From positions 124,001-188,000 of the forward strand of contig NZ_RKQL01000002.1 in assembly GCF_003843835.1 (NCBI RefSeq): a stretch of 64,000 nucleotides of DNA, read 5' to 3'. Each line of letters begins with the position of its first letter. The stretch's first letter is position 1. The notes under the pieces were generated by a model. It did not search any database, was not told where the DNA came from, and worked only from the letters and a program-made list of their open reading frames with translations. The stretch is from Tibeticola sediminis (GTDB lineage Bacteria; Pseudomonadota; Gammaproteobacteria; Burkholderiales; Burkholderiaceae_C). Both the position numbers and the translations under genes were made by a program. Shown piece after piece: positions 35,460 to 46,258 of the stretch.

Positions 35460-35912
35460 ATGTCCAAAACGCACGTCGAGATACATACCGATGGCGCCTG
35501 CAAAGGAAACCCGGGCCCGGGCGGCTGGGGGGTGATCCTGCAGTCCAGCGCCTCCCGCAAGGAACTGTTCGGCGGAGAACTCGAGACGACCAACAACCGC
35601 ATGGAGCTGACCGCGGTCATCCAAGCGCTCGAAGCGCTCAAGCGTCCGTGCCAGGTCGATCTGTATCTGGACAGCGAATACGTTCGCAAGGGGATCACCG
35701 AGTGGATTGCCGGCTGGAAGGCGCGTGGCTGGAAGACCGCATCCAAGCAGCCGGTGAAGAACGTGGATCTCTGGCAACGGCTCGACGCGCTCGTCCACGA
35801 GGCGGGCCACCAGATTCGCTGGCACTGGGTGCGCGGCCACAATGGACATGCCGGAAACGAGCGCGCCGACGCCTTGGCCAATATGGGGGTCGATCAGGTC
35901 TTGCGCCGATGA
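35460..35912 (+). CDS. rnhA: Ribonuclease HI
   Basis: Degrades the RNA strand of RNA-DNA hybrids. The 150-residue protein keeps all catalytic residues: Asp in [16 protein letters not shown], Glu in [10 protein letters not shown], Asp in LYLDSEYV, and the C-terminal [16 protein letters not shown] with His and Asp. It follows the methyltransferase stop by 2 bp and is probably co-transcribed with it. Confidence 0.97.
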   Translation: MSKTHVEIHTDGACKGNPGPGGWGVILQSSASRKELFGGELETTNNRMELTAVIQALEALKRPCQVDLYLDSEYVRKGITEWIAGWKARGWKTASKQPVKNVDLWQRLDALVHEAGHQIRWHWVRGHNGHAGNERADALANMGVDQVLRR

Positions 35913-35950
35913 GTGTCTACGGCAGAAGCGGGTTGATGCTTGGGCGGGTT

Positions 35951-36027
35951 TGGCCTGCCCGGAGGGACTCGAACCCCCGACCTACGGCTTAGAAGGCCGT
36001 TGCTCTATCCAGTTGAGCTACGGGCAG
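35951..36027 (-). tRNA. tRNA-Arg (anticodon TCT)
   Basis: Complete cloverleaf on the minus strand: acceptor CTGCCCG/CGGGCAG, D stem GCTC/GAGC, anticodon loop with TCT, T arm GGTTCGAGT, discriminator G and an encoded CCA (35951-35953). It reads AGA codons, which are rare in this GC-rich sequence. Confidence 0.96.
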
Positions 36028-36085
36028 CTCGATGACGCAAAAGCCCAGGAATCCGGTGGAGCTCTCGGCTTTTGGTTTGAAAGAA

Positions 36086-36162
36086 TGGTCGGAGCGGCGG
36101 GATTCGAACTCGCGACCCTCTGCTCCCAAAGCAGATGCGCTACCAGGCTGCGCTACGCTCCG
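36086..36162 (-). tRNA. tRNA-Pro (anticodon TGG)
   Basis: Complete cloverleaf on the minus strand: acceptor CGGAGCG/CGCTCCG, D arm GCGCAGCCTGGTAGCGC, anticodon stem TCTGC/GCAGA with loop TTTGGGA, T arm GTTCGAAT, discriminator A and encoded CCA. It lies 58 bp upstream of tRNA-Arg and is probably on the same transcript. Confidence 0.96.
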
Positions 36163-36210
36163 ACGAAGCGTCTATTCTAAGCCCAAGGCAGTGGGTTCTC
36201 GGCAAACGCT

Positions 36211-37470
<1,260 letters not shown>

Positions 37471-37506
37471 GGTGTCCTTCTTTCTTCAGGGGAGCGGGTG
37501 CTGGAG

Positions 37507-38592
37507 CTAGGCTTTCTGAGCGAACGTCCAAGCCAACTCGGCCATGGGGCGCGCGCCAGCGGCGGAGGCCCGTGCCTGGGCGCTCGACGCGGTGCCCGCC
37601 TCAACCCGTTTGGCGATTCCTTGGAGGATCGCGGCGATGCGGAAAAGGTTGTAGGCGAGGTAAAAATTCCAGTCGGCCTGTAGATCCTTGGGGTTGGCAA
37701 TGCCCGTACGTTCGCAGTAGCGGGCGATGTATTCGGCTTCGCTCGGAATCCCGAGCGATTCGAGATCGAGCCCTCCGATGCCGCGAAACGCCCCGACGGG
37801 GATGTGCCAAGCCATGCAGTGGTAGCTGAAGTCCGCCAGCGGGTGGCCCAGCGTGGAGAGCTCCCAGTCGAGCACGGCACGGACCACGGGCTGGTCCCGC
37901 TCGAACATCAGGTTATCGAGCCGGTAGTCGCCATGCACGATGCGCACCAGCCGATCGTCACGCGCGGATGCAGGAATGTGGCTGGGCAGCCAATCGATCA
38001 AGCGGTCCATGGCTTCGATCGGCTCGGTGATCGAAGCCTGGTACTGCTTGCTCCACCGCGCGATCTGCCGCTCGAAATAGTTGCCGGGTTTGCCGTAATC
38101 GGAAAGCCCGACCGAGTCCGGCTCGACGCTGTGCAGGGCCGCGATGACCCGATTCATTTCATCGTAAATCGCCGCTCGCGCGTCGCGGCTCAGGTTGGGA
38201 AGGGACTGGTCCCAAAGCACGCGACCATCGAGAAACTCCATCACATAAAAGGCGCGGCCGATCACCGATTCGTCTTCGCACAGTGCGAGCATTTCCGCGA
38301 CCGGAACGGCCGAGCCGGCCAGGGCTTTCTGAACCCGATATTCCCGCTCGATGGCGTGGGCCGAGGGCAGCAATTTGGCCACGGGACCGGGCTTGGCACG
38401 CATGACGTAGGCGCGCCTGGGTGTCAGCAGCTTGTAGGTCGGGTTCGACTGGCCGCCCTTGAACATTTCGACCTTCAAAGGTCCGGCGAAGTCGGGCAGG
38501 TTTTCGGTCAGCCAGGACTCGAGGCGGGCCAGGTCGAAGGCGTGGGCCGGGGATACCTCCCGTGTCCCGATGAAATTGGAGAAATCAGTCAT
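37507..38592 (-). CDS. APH-like phosphotransferase, acyl-CoA metabolism
   Basis: A 361-residue protein of the aminoglycoside-phosphotransferase fold, in the group found with acyl-CoA dehydrogenases. Kinase motifs: catalytic HGDYRLDNLMF, metal-binding Asp in VLDWELSTLGHPLADF, and KGGQSNPTYKL near residue 46. A drug-resistance role is unlikely; its place 36 bp before the ACAD10/11-like gene suggests phosphorylation of a hydroxyacyl-CoA. Confidence 0.88.
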   Translation of the reverse strand: MTDFSNFIGTREVSPAHAFDLARLESWLTENLPDFAGPLKVEMFKGGQSNPTYKLLTPRRAYVMRAKPGPVAKLLPSAHAIEREYRVQKALAGSAVPVAEMLALCEDESVIGRAFYVMEFLDGRVLWDQSLPNLSRDARAAIYDEMNRVIAALHSVEPDSVGLSDYGKPGNYFERQIARWSKQYQASITEPIEAMDRLIDWLPSHIPASARDDRLVRIVHGDYRLDNLMFERDQPVVRAVLDWELSTLGHPLADFSYHCMAWHIPVGAFRGIGGLDLESLGIPSEAEYIARYCERTGIANPKDLQADWNFYLAYNLFRIAAILQGIAKRVEAGTASSAQARASAAGARPMAELAWTFAQKA

Positions 38593-38631
38593 GTCGGGGC
38601 AGGGGGAGCGGCAAGTTGGTACGGGTCGCTG

Positions 38632-39351
38632 CTAGCTGTCGCTCTCGACGATGGCCATGAGCATTTCCCGATTGCGCACCACGAGTCCACCGGGCTCGAT
38701 GCGGATGGCGCCCTCGCGCTCCATGGCCTTGAGTTCCTGATTGACCCGCTGTCGTGATGCGCCCAGCAACTGCGCGAGTTCTTCCTGGGCCAATTGGAGT
38801 CCGATTCGGGTCTCGTGCGCCTGGGACAAGCAGGGAACGCCGTAGCTGCGCACCAGATGCAGCAATTGCTTGGCCAGCCGCGCCCGCAGGGGCAGCGTAT
38901 TGAGGTCTTCCACCAAGCCGTACAGTTGGCGGATGCGACGCGCCTGCAGCCGCACCAACGCCTCGTACAGCTCGACATGCGTGGCGAGAATCTTCTTGAA
39001 ATCGGATCGGGAGACACACAGCAGCGTCGTGTCGCCGTGCGCGTAAGCGTCGTGCGTTCGCCGGTCGCCGTCGAAGATGGCGACATCGCCAAACCAAACG
39101 CCCGGCTCCACATAAGTCAGCGTGATTTGCTTGCCCGACAACGAGGTCGAGCTGACCCGCACGGCTCCCCGCGCGCAGGCCGACCACTCTTGAGGCGGGT
39201 CGCCGCGAGCCACGATGAGCTCGTTGTCTTTGAATCGCTTGACGTAGGCACATCGCAGAATGTCGTGACGCAATGAAGGAGAAAGTGAGGAAAACCATCG
39301 GCCGCTGTTGATGGCCTCTCGTTCTTCGATCGTAAGGATGGGCTCGTCCAT
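38632..39351 (-). CDS. Crp/Fnr family transcription regulator
   Basis: A 239-residue regulator with an N-terminal cyclic-nucleotide-type beta roll (NELIVARGDPPQEW, YVEPGVWFGDVAIFDGDRRTHDAYAH) and a C-terminal winged helix (AQEELAQLLGASRQRVNQELKAMEREGAI). It lacks the Cys cluster of Fnr. It sits inside the acyl-CoA gene cluster, with 74 bp to the hydratase gene upstream and 39 bp to the phosphotransferase gene, so it may regulate the cluster; this is inferred. Confidence 0.88.
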   Translation of the reverse strand: MDEPILTIEEREAINSGRWFSSLSPSLRHDILRCAYVKRFKDNELIVARGDPPQEWSACARGAVRVSSTSLSGKQITLTYVEPGVWFGDVAIFDGDRRTHDAYAHGDTTLLCVSRSDFKKILATHVELYEALVRLQARRIRQLYGLVEDLNTLPLRARLAKQLLHLVRSYGVPCLSQAHETRIGLQLAQEELAQLLGASRQRVNQELKAMEREGAIRIEPGGLVVRNREMLMAIVESDS

Positions 39352-39425
39352 GGCTTGTCTTATCGGCGACTAAAGTTCGAAAAAATGTCCCTTGCGTGAC
39401 GACCAAGGCCGTTGCTGCGACCGGG

Positions 39426-40208
39426 TCAGGCCGTGTATTTGGGTGTCGTCTTGTCGAGGAAGGCCTGGATGCCGATGCCGGCGTTGGCATGAAAGAGGTT
39501 ACGCACGAAGTGCTCTCGCTCCAAAGCCAACTGGGCGCCCAGCGTGTTCTGCGCGGCCTCGTTGAGGAGTTCCTTGATGCTGGCCAGCGCATTCGGGGCG
39601 CGTGCATTGAGCCGTCGCGCCAGATTCATGGCCTCGTTCAAGGCCGAACCCGGCTCCGTGACGCTGTGAACCAGTCCGAAGCGCTGTAATTGCGCGGCCG
39701 ACACCCGCTCTGCAAGCATGAGCCACTCGGCCACGAGTTGACGCGGTAGCGCGCGTGCAAGGCTCCAGGAGGCACCGCCATCGGGCGACAGGGCGATGTT
39801 GCTGTACGCCATGACAAAGACGGCATTGCTCGCCGCGACGATGAAGTCACAGGCGAGGGCGAGCGAAAAACCGGCCCCGGCCGCCGGACCTTCGACCGCA
39901 GCGATGACAGGCTTGGGGAAGGCACGCAGTGCTTCGATCCAGTCGTGCAGGCCATCGATGCTGCGCGCCTGCCATTCAGGGGGGTGTTCGCGATTGGCAC
40001 GCAGGCGCTGCAGATTGCCGCCCGCGCTGAATACGCCCTGAGATCCCGTGAGGATGACGCTGCGGACCTCGGCGTTGTTTTCGGCGGCGTTGAGGGCCTC
40101 GACGCCCGCGGCGTAAATCTCCGGACCCAGTGCGTTGCGGTGTTCGGGGTTGGAGAGCGTCAAGATCAGCGTTTGATCTTCGGTCGTGCTGCGCAGTTCG
40201 GCGGGCAT
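39426..40208 (-). CDS. Enoyl-CoA hydratase/isomerase family protein
   Basis: A 260-residue crotonase-fold protein. Oxyanion-hole segments: SGNL-like FSAGGNLQRL and EGPAAGAGFSLALACD; the second acidic position is in LSPDGGASWSLAR. Together with the 3-hydroxyacyl-CoA dehydrogenase encoded 7 bp upstream it would form a beta-oxidation or phenylacetyl-CoA type step. A specific role such as oxepin-CoA hydrolase is possible but not shown. Confidence 0.88.
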   Translation of the reverse strand: MPAELRSTTEDQTLILTLSNPEHRNALGPEIYAAGVEALNAAENNAEVRSVILTGSQGVFSAGGNLQRLRANREHPPEWQARSIDGLHDWIEALRAFPKPVIAAVEGPAAGAGFSLALACDFIVAASNAVFVMAYSNIALSPDGGASWSLARALPRQLVAEWLMLAERVSAAQLQRFGLVHSVTEPGSALNEAMNLARRLNARAPNALASIKELLNEAAQNTLGAQLALEREHFVRNLFHANAGIGIQAFLDKTTPKYTA

Positions 40209-40215
40209 GGCGGGC

Positions 40216-41739
40216 TCAGGCTTCCGTGTGGGTGAGGCTCAAACCCAGGGCGCCGCGACGGCGCAGCCAGGGACTCGGTCGGTAGCGGGGGTCACCGTAG
40301 ACCGTTTGGAGGTTGAAGAGGACTTCCAGAATGTTCGTGCCGCCGCAACGGTCGCCGAGGCCCAGGGGTCCAGCGGGGTAGCCCAGGCCCAGGCTGACCG
40401 CGGCTTCGAGGTCTTCGGGCGTGCAAATGCCTTGCTGACAAATGTCGCAGCCGATGTTGACGACGGTGGCCAACACGCGTTGGGTCACGAAACCGCCGCT
40501 GTCTCGGATGACACTGACCGCCTTGCCGTCGCGCGCAAAGAGCGCATGTGCGGCATCACGGACATCGCGGCGGGTAGCCGGGTTGGTTGCGAGCACCCGT
40601 CTGCGTGTCGCGGCGTCGTCGATCAGCAGATCAATGCCCACGGTTCGCGCCGGATCGAGCCGCTCGACCACCGAAACGGTCGTGACATCGAAGCCCAATG
40701 GCGCGACCAGGGTGACCGCCTGGGCCGAGGGGGCGGCTCCTGTTTCGATGGATCCACCCAGACGGTGGATCAGGGCCAGCAGCTCCGATCGCCGCGCCGC
40801 ACGCGGCGAAACCCAAAACGGCGGCATCTCCGCCACCCCAGGTGTCGGGGGCTCGTCTGGAACCACGGGCTTTCCACCCTCGTAGCGGTAGAAGCCTACA
40901 CCGGTCTTGCGGCCCAAGACCTTGCCCGCGAGGCGCTGAGCCCCGATCACGCTCGGCCGAAAGCGCGGCTCTTCGTAATACTGGTGATAGATCGACTCCA
41001 TGACCGGTTGGGACACATCCAGGCCTGTGAGGTCGAGCAACTCGAACGGCCCCAACTTGAATCCCACCTGGTCGCGCAGGATCCGATCGACCGTGGCGAA
41101 GTCGGCCACGCCCTCGGAAACCACCCGCAACCCTTCCGTGATGTAGCCGCGCCCTGCATGGTTGACGATGAAGCCCGGCGTGTCTTGCGCGCGTACCGGC
41201 CGGTGGCCCATGTCACGCGCGTACTGGGTCAGCTTGCGGCAGGTCGCCTCGTCCGAACGCAGCCCTGCCACCACCTCGACGACCCGCATGAGGGGCACTG
41301 GGTTGAAAAAGTGGTAGCCCGCGAATCGACCGGGATGGCGCAATGACGCTGCGATGGCCGTCACCGACAAGGATGAGGTGTTCGTCGCGAGCGTCGCGTC
41401 GGCCGCGACGATGCCTTCGAGTGTGGCGAATAGTTCACACTTCACATCGAGCCGCTCCACGATGGCTTCGATGACGAGGTCACAATCCCGCAAGGCTTCC
41501 AACGTCTCGCAGGCCATCAGTCGCGTGGCCAGCGATTCGGCTTCTGCGGGGGTCAAGCGTTCTTTCTCGACCATGCGCCGCCACTGGTCGAGCACGGCGG
41601 CTCGGGCTACGCTCAGGTTTTCAGCGTTGGTGTCGTAGAGGAACACACGGCTGCCGGCTTGGGCGGCAACTTGGGCGATGCCCCGGCCCATGACGCCTGC
41701 GCCGACGATGCCCACGTTCAAATAGGTCGGTGTTGTCAT
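40216..41739 (-). CDS. 3-Hydroxyacyl-CoA dehydrogenase
   Basis: A 507-residue NAD-dependent dehydrogenase. The Rossmann motif is VGIVGAGVMGRGIAQVAA; NTSSLSVTAIAAS and HFFNPVPLMRVVEVV follow. The C-terminal part carries a further 3HCDH helical domain (ESGGFV-like RDSGGFVTQRVLATV), as in PaaH-type two-domain enzymes. First gene of the minus-strand run of five. The ATG at 41739 is preferred; upstream codons are basic and unlike the family. Confidence 0.92.
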   Translation of the reverse strand: MTTPTYLNVGIVGAGVMGRGIAQVAAQAGSRVFLYDTNAENLSVARAAVLDQWRRMVEKERLTPAEAESLATRLMACETLEALRDCDLVIEAIVERLDVKCELFATLEGIVAADATLATNTSSLSVTAIAASLRHPGRFAGYHFFNPVPLMRVVEVVAGLRSDEATCRKLTQYARDMGHRPVRAQDTPGFIVNHAGRGYITEGLRVVSEGVADFATVDRILRDQVGFKLGPFELLDLTGLDVSQPVMESIYHQYYEEPRFRPSVIGAQRLAGKVLGRKTGVGFYRYEGGKPVVPDEPPTPGVAEMPPFWVSPRAARRSELLALIHRLGGSIETGAAPSAQAVTLVAPLGFDVTTVSVVERLDPARTVGIDLLIDDAATRRRVLATNPATRRDVRDAAHALFARDGKAVSVIRDSGGFVTQRVLATVVNIGCDICQQGICTPEDLEAAVSLGLGYPAGPLGLGDRCGGTNILEVLFNLQTVYGDPRYRPSPWLRRRGALGLSLTHTEA

Positions 41740-41805
41740 GGAATGATTATCGACCTTTAGATTTCGCCGCGAATCGCGTCTTTCATGCCAGAATTTGCGC
41801 AACAC

Positions 41806-43920
41806 ATGAAACCTTTCGTTGTCCTCGGTCGATTCGCGAGCGTTGTCAGCCTTTTTGCCGTCGTCGGGTCGGCGCAGGCCCTGCAGATATCGACGCCCAA
41901 TTCGGTGGTGTGGCTGGGGCGCCCTTTCGAGATCGATGTTTCCTTGCTGGCCGATGCACCGAACGAGGTGGCGGCCGATTGCATCAGCGTCGAGCTGTTC
42001 GACGGAACCAACCGCATCGGGCCGTCGAGAATCCGCGTGGCCGCGTCAGACCTGGGAGATGGACGGAAGTGGCGTCTCTCGATCCGCAGCAGCCAAGCCA
42101 TCGAAGAGCCGTTCGTCCGGCTGATCGTCCGACTGAACTGCCGCCAGAACCTGACGCGCGAGTTCGTGCTCTTGAGTGAGCCTTTCATCGAGCGCCCATC
42201 CGCGAGCATTCAAAGGCTCGCGGCTCCAGCAGAGAAGGCCGAGGGCGTCGGGGTCGCACCGGTTCCCGATCGCGCGAAGTTGCCGCAGCGGGCGGTGCCC
42301 ATCGACTCGTCGCCGGTCGTGCCGACCCAACAAAAAAAATCGCTCGCACCGCGGTCCGGAGAGGGAAGCCGCAGCCCGGTTCGCCCGCCAAGCGCAAAGG
42401 AGCGCGCGACTCCGAAGGCTGGGGCCGCTTCGAGTTCGCACCAGCCGAGGCTCAAGCTGCAAATGCTGGAACTTCCAGCCGCCGATGGGGAGCCGCGCTT
42501 GCGTGCCGCCAGCGATCTCCTGACCGTTCCTGACGAGCCGGGTGGGGAGCGGCGCAAGCAGGCGCGCGCACTCTGGCAAACGCTCAACATGACCCTCGAG
42601 GAGATCGAACTGCAGGGCGCCCGCGTGCAGCAGCTGACGGCCCAGAGCGAGCGTTTGCAGCGGGAGCTGAGTCAAGCCCGCGCAGAGGCTGCGACTTGGA
42701 AGCAGCGTGCCGAGCGTGCCGAGCGCTCCGCAGAACGAGAGCCTTGGCTCCTGGCTGCTTTAGGGGCTTTGGGCTTGGTGGGCGCAGCCTTTGCTGGGCT
42801 CTGGTGGCGCCGCCGCGAGGAAGCCTCGCGTGCGTTGTGGTGGATGCCGGAAGAGCCCACGACTTCGGATTCGACCCGAGAGCAGGAAGCTCGTTCGACC
42901 GGGATCGCCCCTGGCGTGGAGACGGAGCGGGAGGAAGCGGGCCAGAACGGTGCCCAAGAGCGCCGCAACGCTGAAAAGCCAGCTCCTGCCGCGGCCGTTT
43001 TGGCGGAGGCACAAGGAAAGGTGCAGCCCATCCCGCCCACTCCGGCGGGGCATGCTCCGGATGGCCCGCTCGCACAGGCTCGGGAACTCGCGCCATCGGT
43101 CGCCGATGCTTCGGAGTTGGTTCGCGCGGTCAAGGTCGATGAACTGCTCGATGTGGAGGAAGAGGCGGAGTTTTTCATCTCACTGGGCCAATACGACCAG
43201 GCCATTGCGGCACTGCATCGGCACATGGCGGAAAACCCCGCGGCCAGTGCGCTGGTCTACCTGGACTTGTTGGGTCTCTACCACCGCACCGGCCGCAAGG
43301 ATGCCTACGAAGCTTTGCGGGCGAAATTCAACGCGACATTCAATGCGGAGGCTCCGGCATTCGATGACTATGCCGAGGGCGGCAATGGCCTGGAGGCCTA
43401 TCCGCGGACGCTGAGCCGGATCCAATCCCTTTGGCCCTCGCCGAAAGTGATTGGCGTCATCGAAGAGTCTTTGTTCCGGCCGCACACCGACGACGCGCGA
43501 CGCTTCGATCTCGAGGCCTACAAAGACCTGCTGTTTCTTTACGCCATTGCGAAGGAACTGGCCAAGAGTGGCCGGGCCGAGTCGCCATCTTCGCCGGATC
43601 GAGCGCCGATGGTGGAGTCTCAGGCGGACTTCCAGCCGACTCGCATTCAGCCTTTGGCTGCAGAGCCGGCGGTCGACCCTGTGTCCAGCGCGCCAGGGGA
43701 TGTACCGATCATTCCGGCATCGGCGCACCTCGGCCTCGACATCGATCTTGCGGCCTTGGATCTCGATCCACCGACATTGGCGTCTCAGGCGGCTGCGCAG
43801 CCAGGAGCGCTCGCAGAGCCGGATTCAACGGTGGACTCGCAGGCGGCGAAAGCCGACGCTGCGTTGGACTTTGAGCTGTTCCTGAGCGAGAACGCCTCGA
43901 AACCCGGACAAAACGCCTAG
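41806..43920 (+). CDS. FimV/HubP-like protein
   Basis: A protein of about 704 residues, resembling FimV/HubP pole-organising proteins. Order of parts: signal peptide ending AQA; a FimV N-terminal domain (LQISTPNSVVWLGRPFEID); a Pro/Lys-rich stretch; a coiled coil near 250-300 (LTAQSERLQRELSQARAEA); one membrane segment (LLAALGALGLVGAAFAGLWW, about 310-330); and an acidic cytoplasmic tail with a TPR-like segment FISLGQYDQAIAALHRHM. FimV proteins bind murein and affect type IV pili and cell polarity. The start is uncertain by 7 codons. No pilus genes are adjacent. Confidence 0.75.
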   Translation: MKPFVVLGRFASVVSLFAVVGSAQALQISTPNSVVWLGRPFEIDVSLLADAPNEVAADCISVELFDGTNRIGPSRIRVAASDLGDGRKWRLSIRSSQAIEEPFVRLIVRLNCRQNLTREFVLLSEPFIERPSASIQRLAAPAEKAEGVGVAPVPDRAKLPQRAVPIDSSPVVPTQQKKSLAPRSGEGSRSPVRPPSAKERATPKAGAASSSHQPRLKLQMLELPAADGEPRLRAASDLLTVPDEPGGERRKQARALWQTLNMTLEEIELQGARVQQLTAQSERLQRELSQARAEAATWKQRAERAERSAEREPWLLAALGALGLVGAAFAGLWWRRREEASRALWWMPEEPTTSDSTREQEARSTGIAPGVETEREEAGQNGAQERRNAEKPAPAAAVLAEAQGKVQPIPPTPAGHAPDGPLAQARELAPSVADASELVRAVKVDELLDVEEEAEFFISLGQYDQAIAALHRHMAENPAASALVYLDLLGLYHRTGRKDAYEALRAKFNATFNAEAPAFDDYAEGGNGLEAYPRTLSRIQSLWPSPKVIGVIEESLFRPHTDDARRFDLEAYKDLLFLYAIAKELAKSGRAESPSSPDRAPMVESQADFQPTRIQPLAAEPAVDPVSSAPGDVPIIPASAHLGLDIDLAALDLDPPTLASQAAAQPGALAEPDSTVDSQAAKADAALDFELFLSENASKPGQNA

Positions 43921-43935
43921 TCCGGTGGCTTGGGG

Positions 43936-44943
43936 CTAGCGTCGCACCTGCAATGCGCCGGGGTTGACGATGTTCGTTGGTGTGCCACGGATGAAGTTCA
44001 CGACGTTGTCAAACGCCGATCCAAAGTAGAGTTCATAGCTGTCTTGCTCGACATAACCGATGTGTGGGGTGCACACACAGGTTTCGAGTCGGAGCAAGGC
44101 GTGACCTTGCAAAATCGGCTCGCTCTCGAACACGTCGATGGCAGCCATCCCGGGGCGTCCGCGGCTCAGCGCAGCCACGAGCGCATCGCTTTCGACCAGT
44201 TCCGCGCGAGCGGTGTTGACGAAGATCGCGGTCGGCTTCATGAGGGCGAGATCGCTCGACCGGACGATGCCGCGGGTGCTCTCGCTCAGCCGAAGATGTA
44301 GGCTCAGGACGTCGGATGCGCGGAACAGATCTTCTTTGCTGGCGGCGAGATCGAAGCCCGCTTCCCGGGCCTGTTGTCTGGAAGCCTCGCTGCCCCAGAT
44401 CAGGACCTGCATTCCAAAGGCTCGGCCGTAGCCGGCGACGATGCGCCCAACTTGGCCGTAGCCCCAGATGCCGAGCGTTCGGCGGCGCAGAACACTGCCC
44501 AGCGCAAAGTTTGCCGGCATGGACGCTGACTTGAGGCCGGACTGCTGCCACGCTCCGTGCTTGAGGTTGCCGATGTAGTGCGGCAGCCGCCGGCTCGCCG
44601 CCATGATCAAGGCCCAAGTCAGTTCGGCCGGCGCAATCGGCGAACTGACGCCTTCCGCAACTGCGATGCCGCGCTCCGTGCAGGCGTGCACGTCCAGGTG
44701 GGGGCCGACGCGCCCAGTTTGTGCGATGAATTTCAGGCGGGGCAGGCGCTCCAGCAAGGCCTTCGTGACCTGGGTGCGATCCCGATTGAGCACCAAGATG
44801 TCGGCGTCCCGCAGCCGCACGGCCAGCTGGGCGATTCCTTTGACGTTGTTCGTATAAACCTTGGCCGGATACGGGTCGAGTTTGCGCGCGCACGGGAGCT
44901 TGCGGACCGCATCCTGGTAGTCATCCAATATGACGATGTTCAT
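43936..44943 (-). CDS. D-2-hydroxyacid dehydrogenase family protein
   Basis: A 335-residue NAD-dependent oxidoreductase of the D-isomer group. The cofactor motif is GIWGYGQVGRIVAGYGRAFG. The catalytic Arg is in FVNTARAELV, the Glu region follows, and the His is in CTPHIGYVE. The substrate can not be told from sequence. The ATG at 44943 (MNIVILDDYQ) fits the family start. It converges on the FimV-like gene, 15 bp away. Confidence 0.9.
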   Translation of the reverse strand: MNIVILDDYQDAVRKLPCARKLDPYPAKVYTNNVKGIAQLAVRLRDADILVLNRDRTQVTKALLERLPRLKFIAQTGRVGPHLDVHACTERGIAVAEGVSSPIAPAELTWALIMAASRRLPHYIGNLKHGAWQQSGLKSASMPANFALGSVLRRRTLGIWGYGQVGRIVAGYGRAFGMQVLIWGSEASRQQAREAGFDLAASKEDLFRASDVLSLHLRLSESTRGIVRSSDLALMKPTAIFVNTARAELVESDALVAALSRGRPGMAAIDVFESEPILQGHALLRLETCVCTPHIGYVEQDSYELYFGSAFDNVVNFIRGTPTNIVNPGALQVRR

Positions 44944-44985
44944 GGCGCCATTTTGCCTGTGGCCCATAGCGCCTGGGCACTGCGG

Positions 44986-45342
44986 TCAGCCCGACATGGC
45001 TTCCTGCTGGGCTTCCAGTGCTGCCAAGCGGTCGAGTTCGGCGCAGACATCTGCCAGCCGTCCAGAGATGCGCAGTCGAACCGTACCGGAGTGGCGGCCC
45101 TGGGCTTCGACGCTGTGGACGACGCGCAGGATGGGCGCGCGAGCGCGGGCTGCTGCCGCAGGTGTCGGGGCCGAGTCCGTGGCCTGATGGCTTGTGTCTG
45201 CCCAAAACGACGGCGGGGAGTCCGCTCGGGGCGTCTTTGGTAGGGCCGGTCTTGCCGGTGTCATGGCCGCCGATGCGTTGCACGCGGTGGCGCGTTGCCC
45301 GAAGCGGCGCAGCCGCGCCTGGATGCCCTGGATAAGTCCCAT
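44986..45342 (-). CDS. Hypothetical protein downstream of lexA
   Basis: A 118-residue protein I do not recognise. It begins MGLIQGIQARLRRFG after a GGAGAGG site 6 bp upstream, has a Pro/Ala/Ser-rich middle, and ends in a better-ordered part (VRLRISGRLADVCAELDRLAALEA). No membrane segment. It lies 200 bp downstream of lexA on the same strand, with an inverted repeat in the gap. Confidence 0.6.
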   Translation of the reverse strand: MGLIQGIQARLRRFGQRATACNASAAMTPARPALPKTPRADSPPSFWADTSHQATDSAPTPAAAARARAPILRVVHSVEAQGRHSGTVRLRISGRLADVCAELDRLAALEAQQEAMSG

Positions 45343-45408
45343 GTAAACCTCTCCGATCGATCGGTTGAACACAGGCAGGATTGACGATGAAGCCCGAGCG
45401 CTGCAGGG

Positions 45409-45431
45409 TTGAGTGCTTCCGTGGCACTCAA
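45409..45431. promoter_or_regulatory. 8-bp perfect inverted repeat upstream of the hypothetical gene
   Basis: TTGAGTGC and GCACTCAA face each other across 7 bp, about 67 bp before the start at 45342 and 112 bp past the lexA stop. It has no T run, so it looks more like an operator than a terminator. It does not match the LexA boxes upstream of lexA. Confidence 0.35.
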
Positions 45432-45542
45432 CGCCCGCCACCTGCAGGACGGGGTCGCTGACACGACGGTTCAGTCAGGATGGCTGGGGCCGGGCTCCAC
45501 CGTGTTTGGGCGAAGGTGACGGTGGGCGGCGCCTCTGCCCCT

Positions 45543-46220
45543 TCAGGGACAGTGCGGCCGGATCAGACCGACGGCCAAGCCTTCGATTTCGATCGACGCT
45601 CCGGGTTGGACGATGATGGGGGCGAAGTCCGGATTCTCGGCTCGCAGTTCGATGTGGTCCGGATGTCGCACCAGACGCTTGACGGTGACTTCGCCGTCGA
45701 TCCGGGCCACGATGATTTCGCCGTCGCGAGCATCTTGGACCCGCGCGACGGCCAGCAGGTCGCCGTCCATGATGCCCGCGTCGCGCATCGAGAGGCCACG
45801 CACTTTGAGTAGGTAGTCGGGCTTGCGGCTGAACAGGCTGGCCTCGACATGAAAGGTTTGCTCGACGTGCTCTTCAGCGAGAATCGGATGGCCGGCGGCC
45901 ACACGCCCGACGAGCGGTAGCGCGAGCGTCGAAAGCTCCTTCAGCAGAGATGAGCCGAACGATCGCTCGCCCTCTGTTTTGAAGGCGCTTGGGCGAAGGC
46001 GGATGCCCCTTGACGTTCCGCTGACGAGTTCAATGGCACCTTTGCGGGCGAGCGCTTGCAGATGTTCCTCTGCCGCGTTGGCCGAGCGAAAGCCGAGTTC
46101 GGCGGCGATTTCTGCCCGCGTCGGAGGGGCGCCGGTATTGGCAATGGCGCTTTGAATTAGTTCAAGCACCTGTTGTTGCCGGGGGGTCAGGCGATCGGAG
46201 CCGGACTTCGAAGGGGGCAT
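45543..46220 (-). CDS. lexA: LexA repressor
   Basis: SOS repressor and self-cleaving protease, 225 residues. The N-terminal winged helix is seen in [16 protein letters not shown] and [20 protein letters not shown]. The cleavage bond is Ala-Gly in GRVAAGHP, the nucleophile Ser in [11 protein letters not shown] and the general-base Lys in VTVKRL. Two LexA boxes lie 20-54 bp upstream of its start, which indicates autoregulation. Confidence 0.97.
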   Translation of the reverse strand: MPPSKSGSDRLTPRQQQVLELIQSAIANTGAPPTRAEIAAELGFRSANAAEEHLQALARKGAIELVSGTSRGIRLRPSAFKTEGERSFGSSLLKELSTLALPLVGRVAAGHPILAEEHVEQTFHVEASLFSRKPDYLLKVRGLSMRDAGIMDGDLLAVARVQDARDGEIIVARIDGEVTVKRLVRHPDHIELRAENPDFAPIIVQPGASIEIEGLAVGLIRPHCP

Positions 46221-46239
46221 GGCTGCTCCAGAGGTTGGG

Positions 46240-46255
46240 CTGTAAGAATATCCAG
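46240..46255. promoter_or_regulatory. LexA box 1
   Basis: CTG-TAAGAATATC-CAG, a perfect match to the CTG-N10-CAG form of the beta/gammaproteobacterial LexA operator, 20 bp upstream of the lexA start codon. Confidence 0.85.
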
Positions 46256-46258
46256 TAG

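Noticed and set aside
37507-38592. Aminoglycoside resistance gene, suggested by the APH fold
   Set aside because: Sequence and context place it with the ACAD-associated phosphotransferases, not with drug-modifying enzymes.
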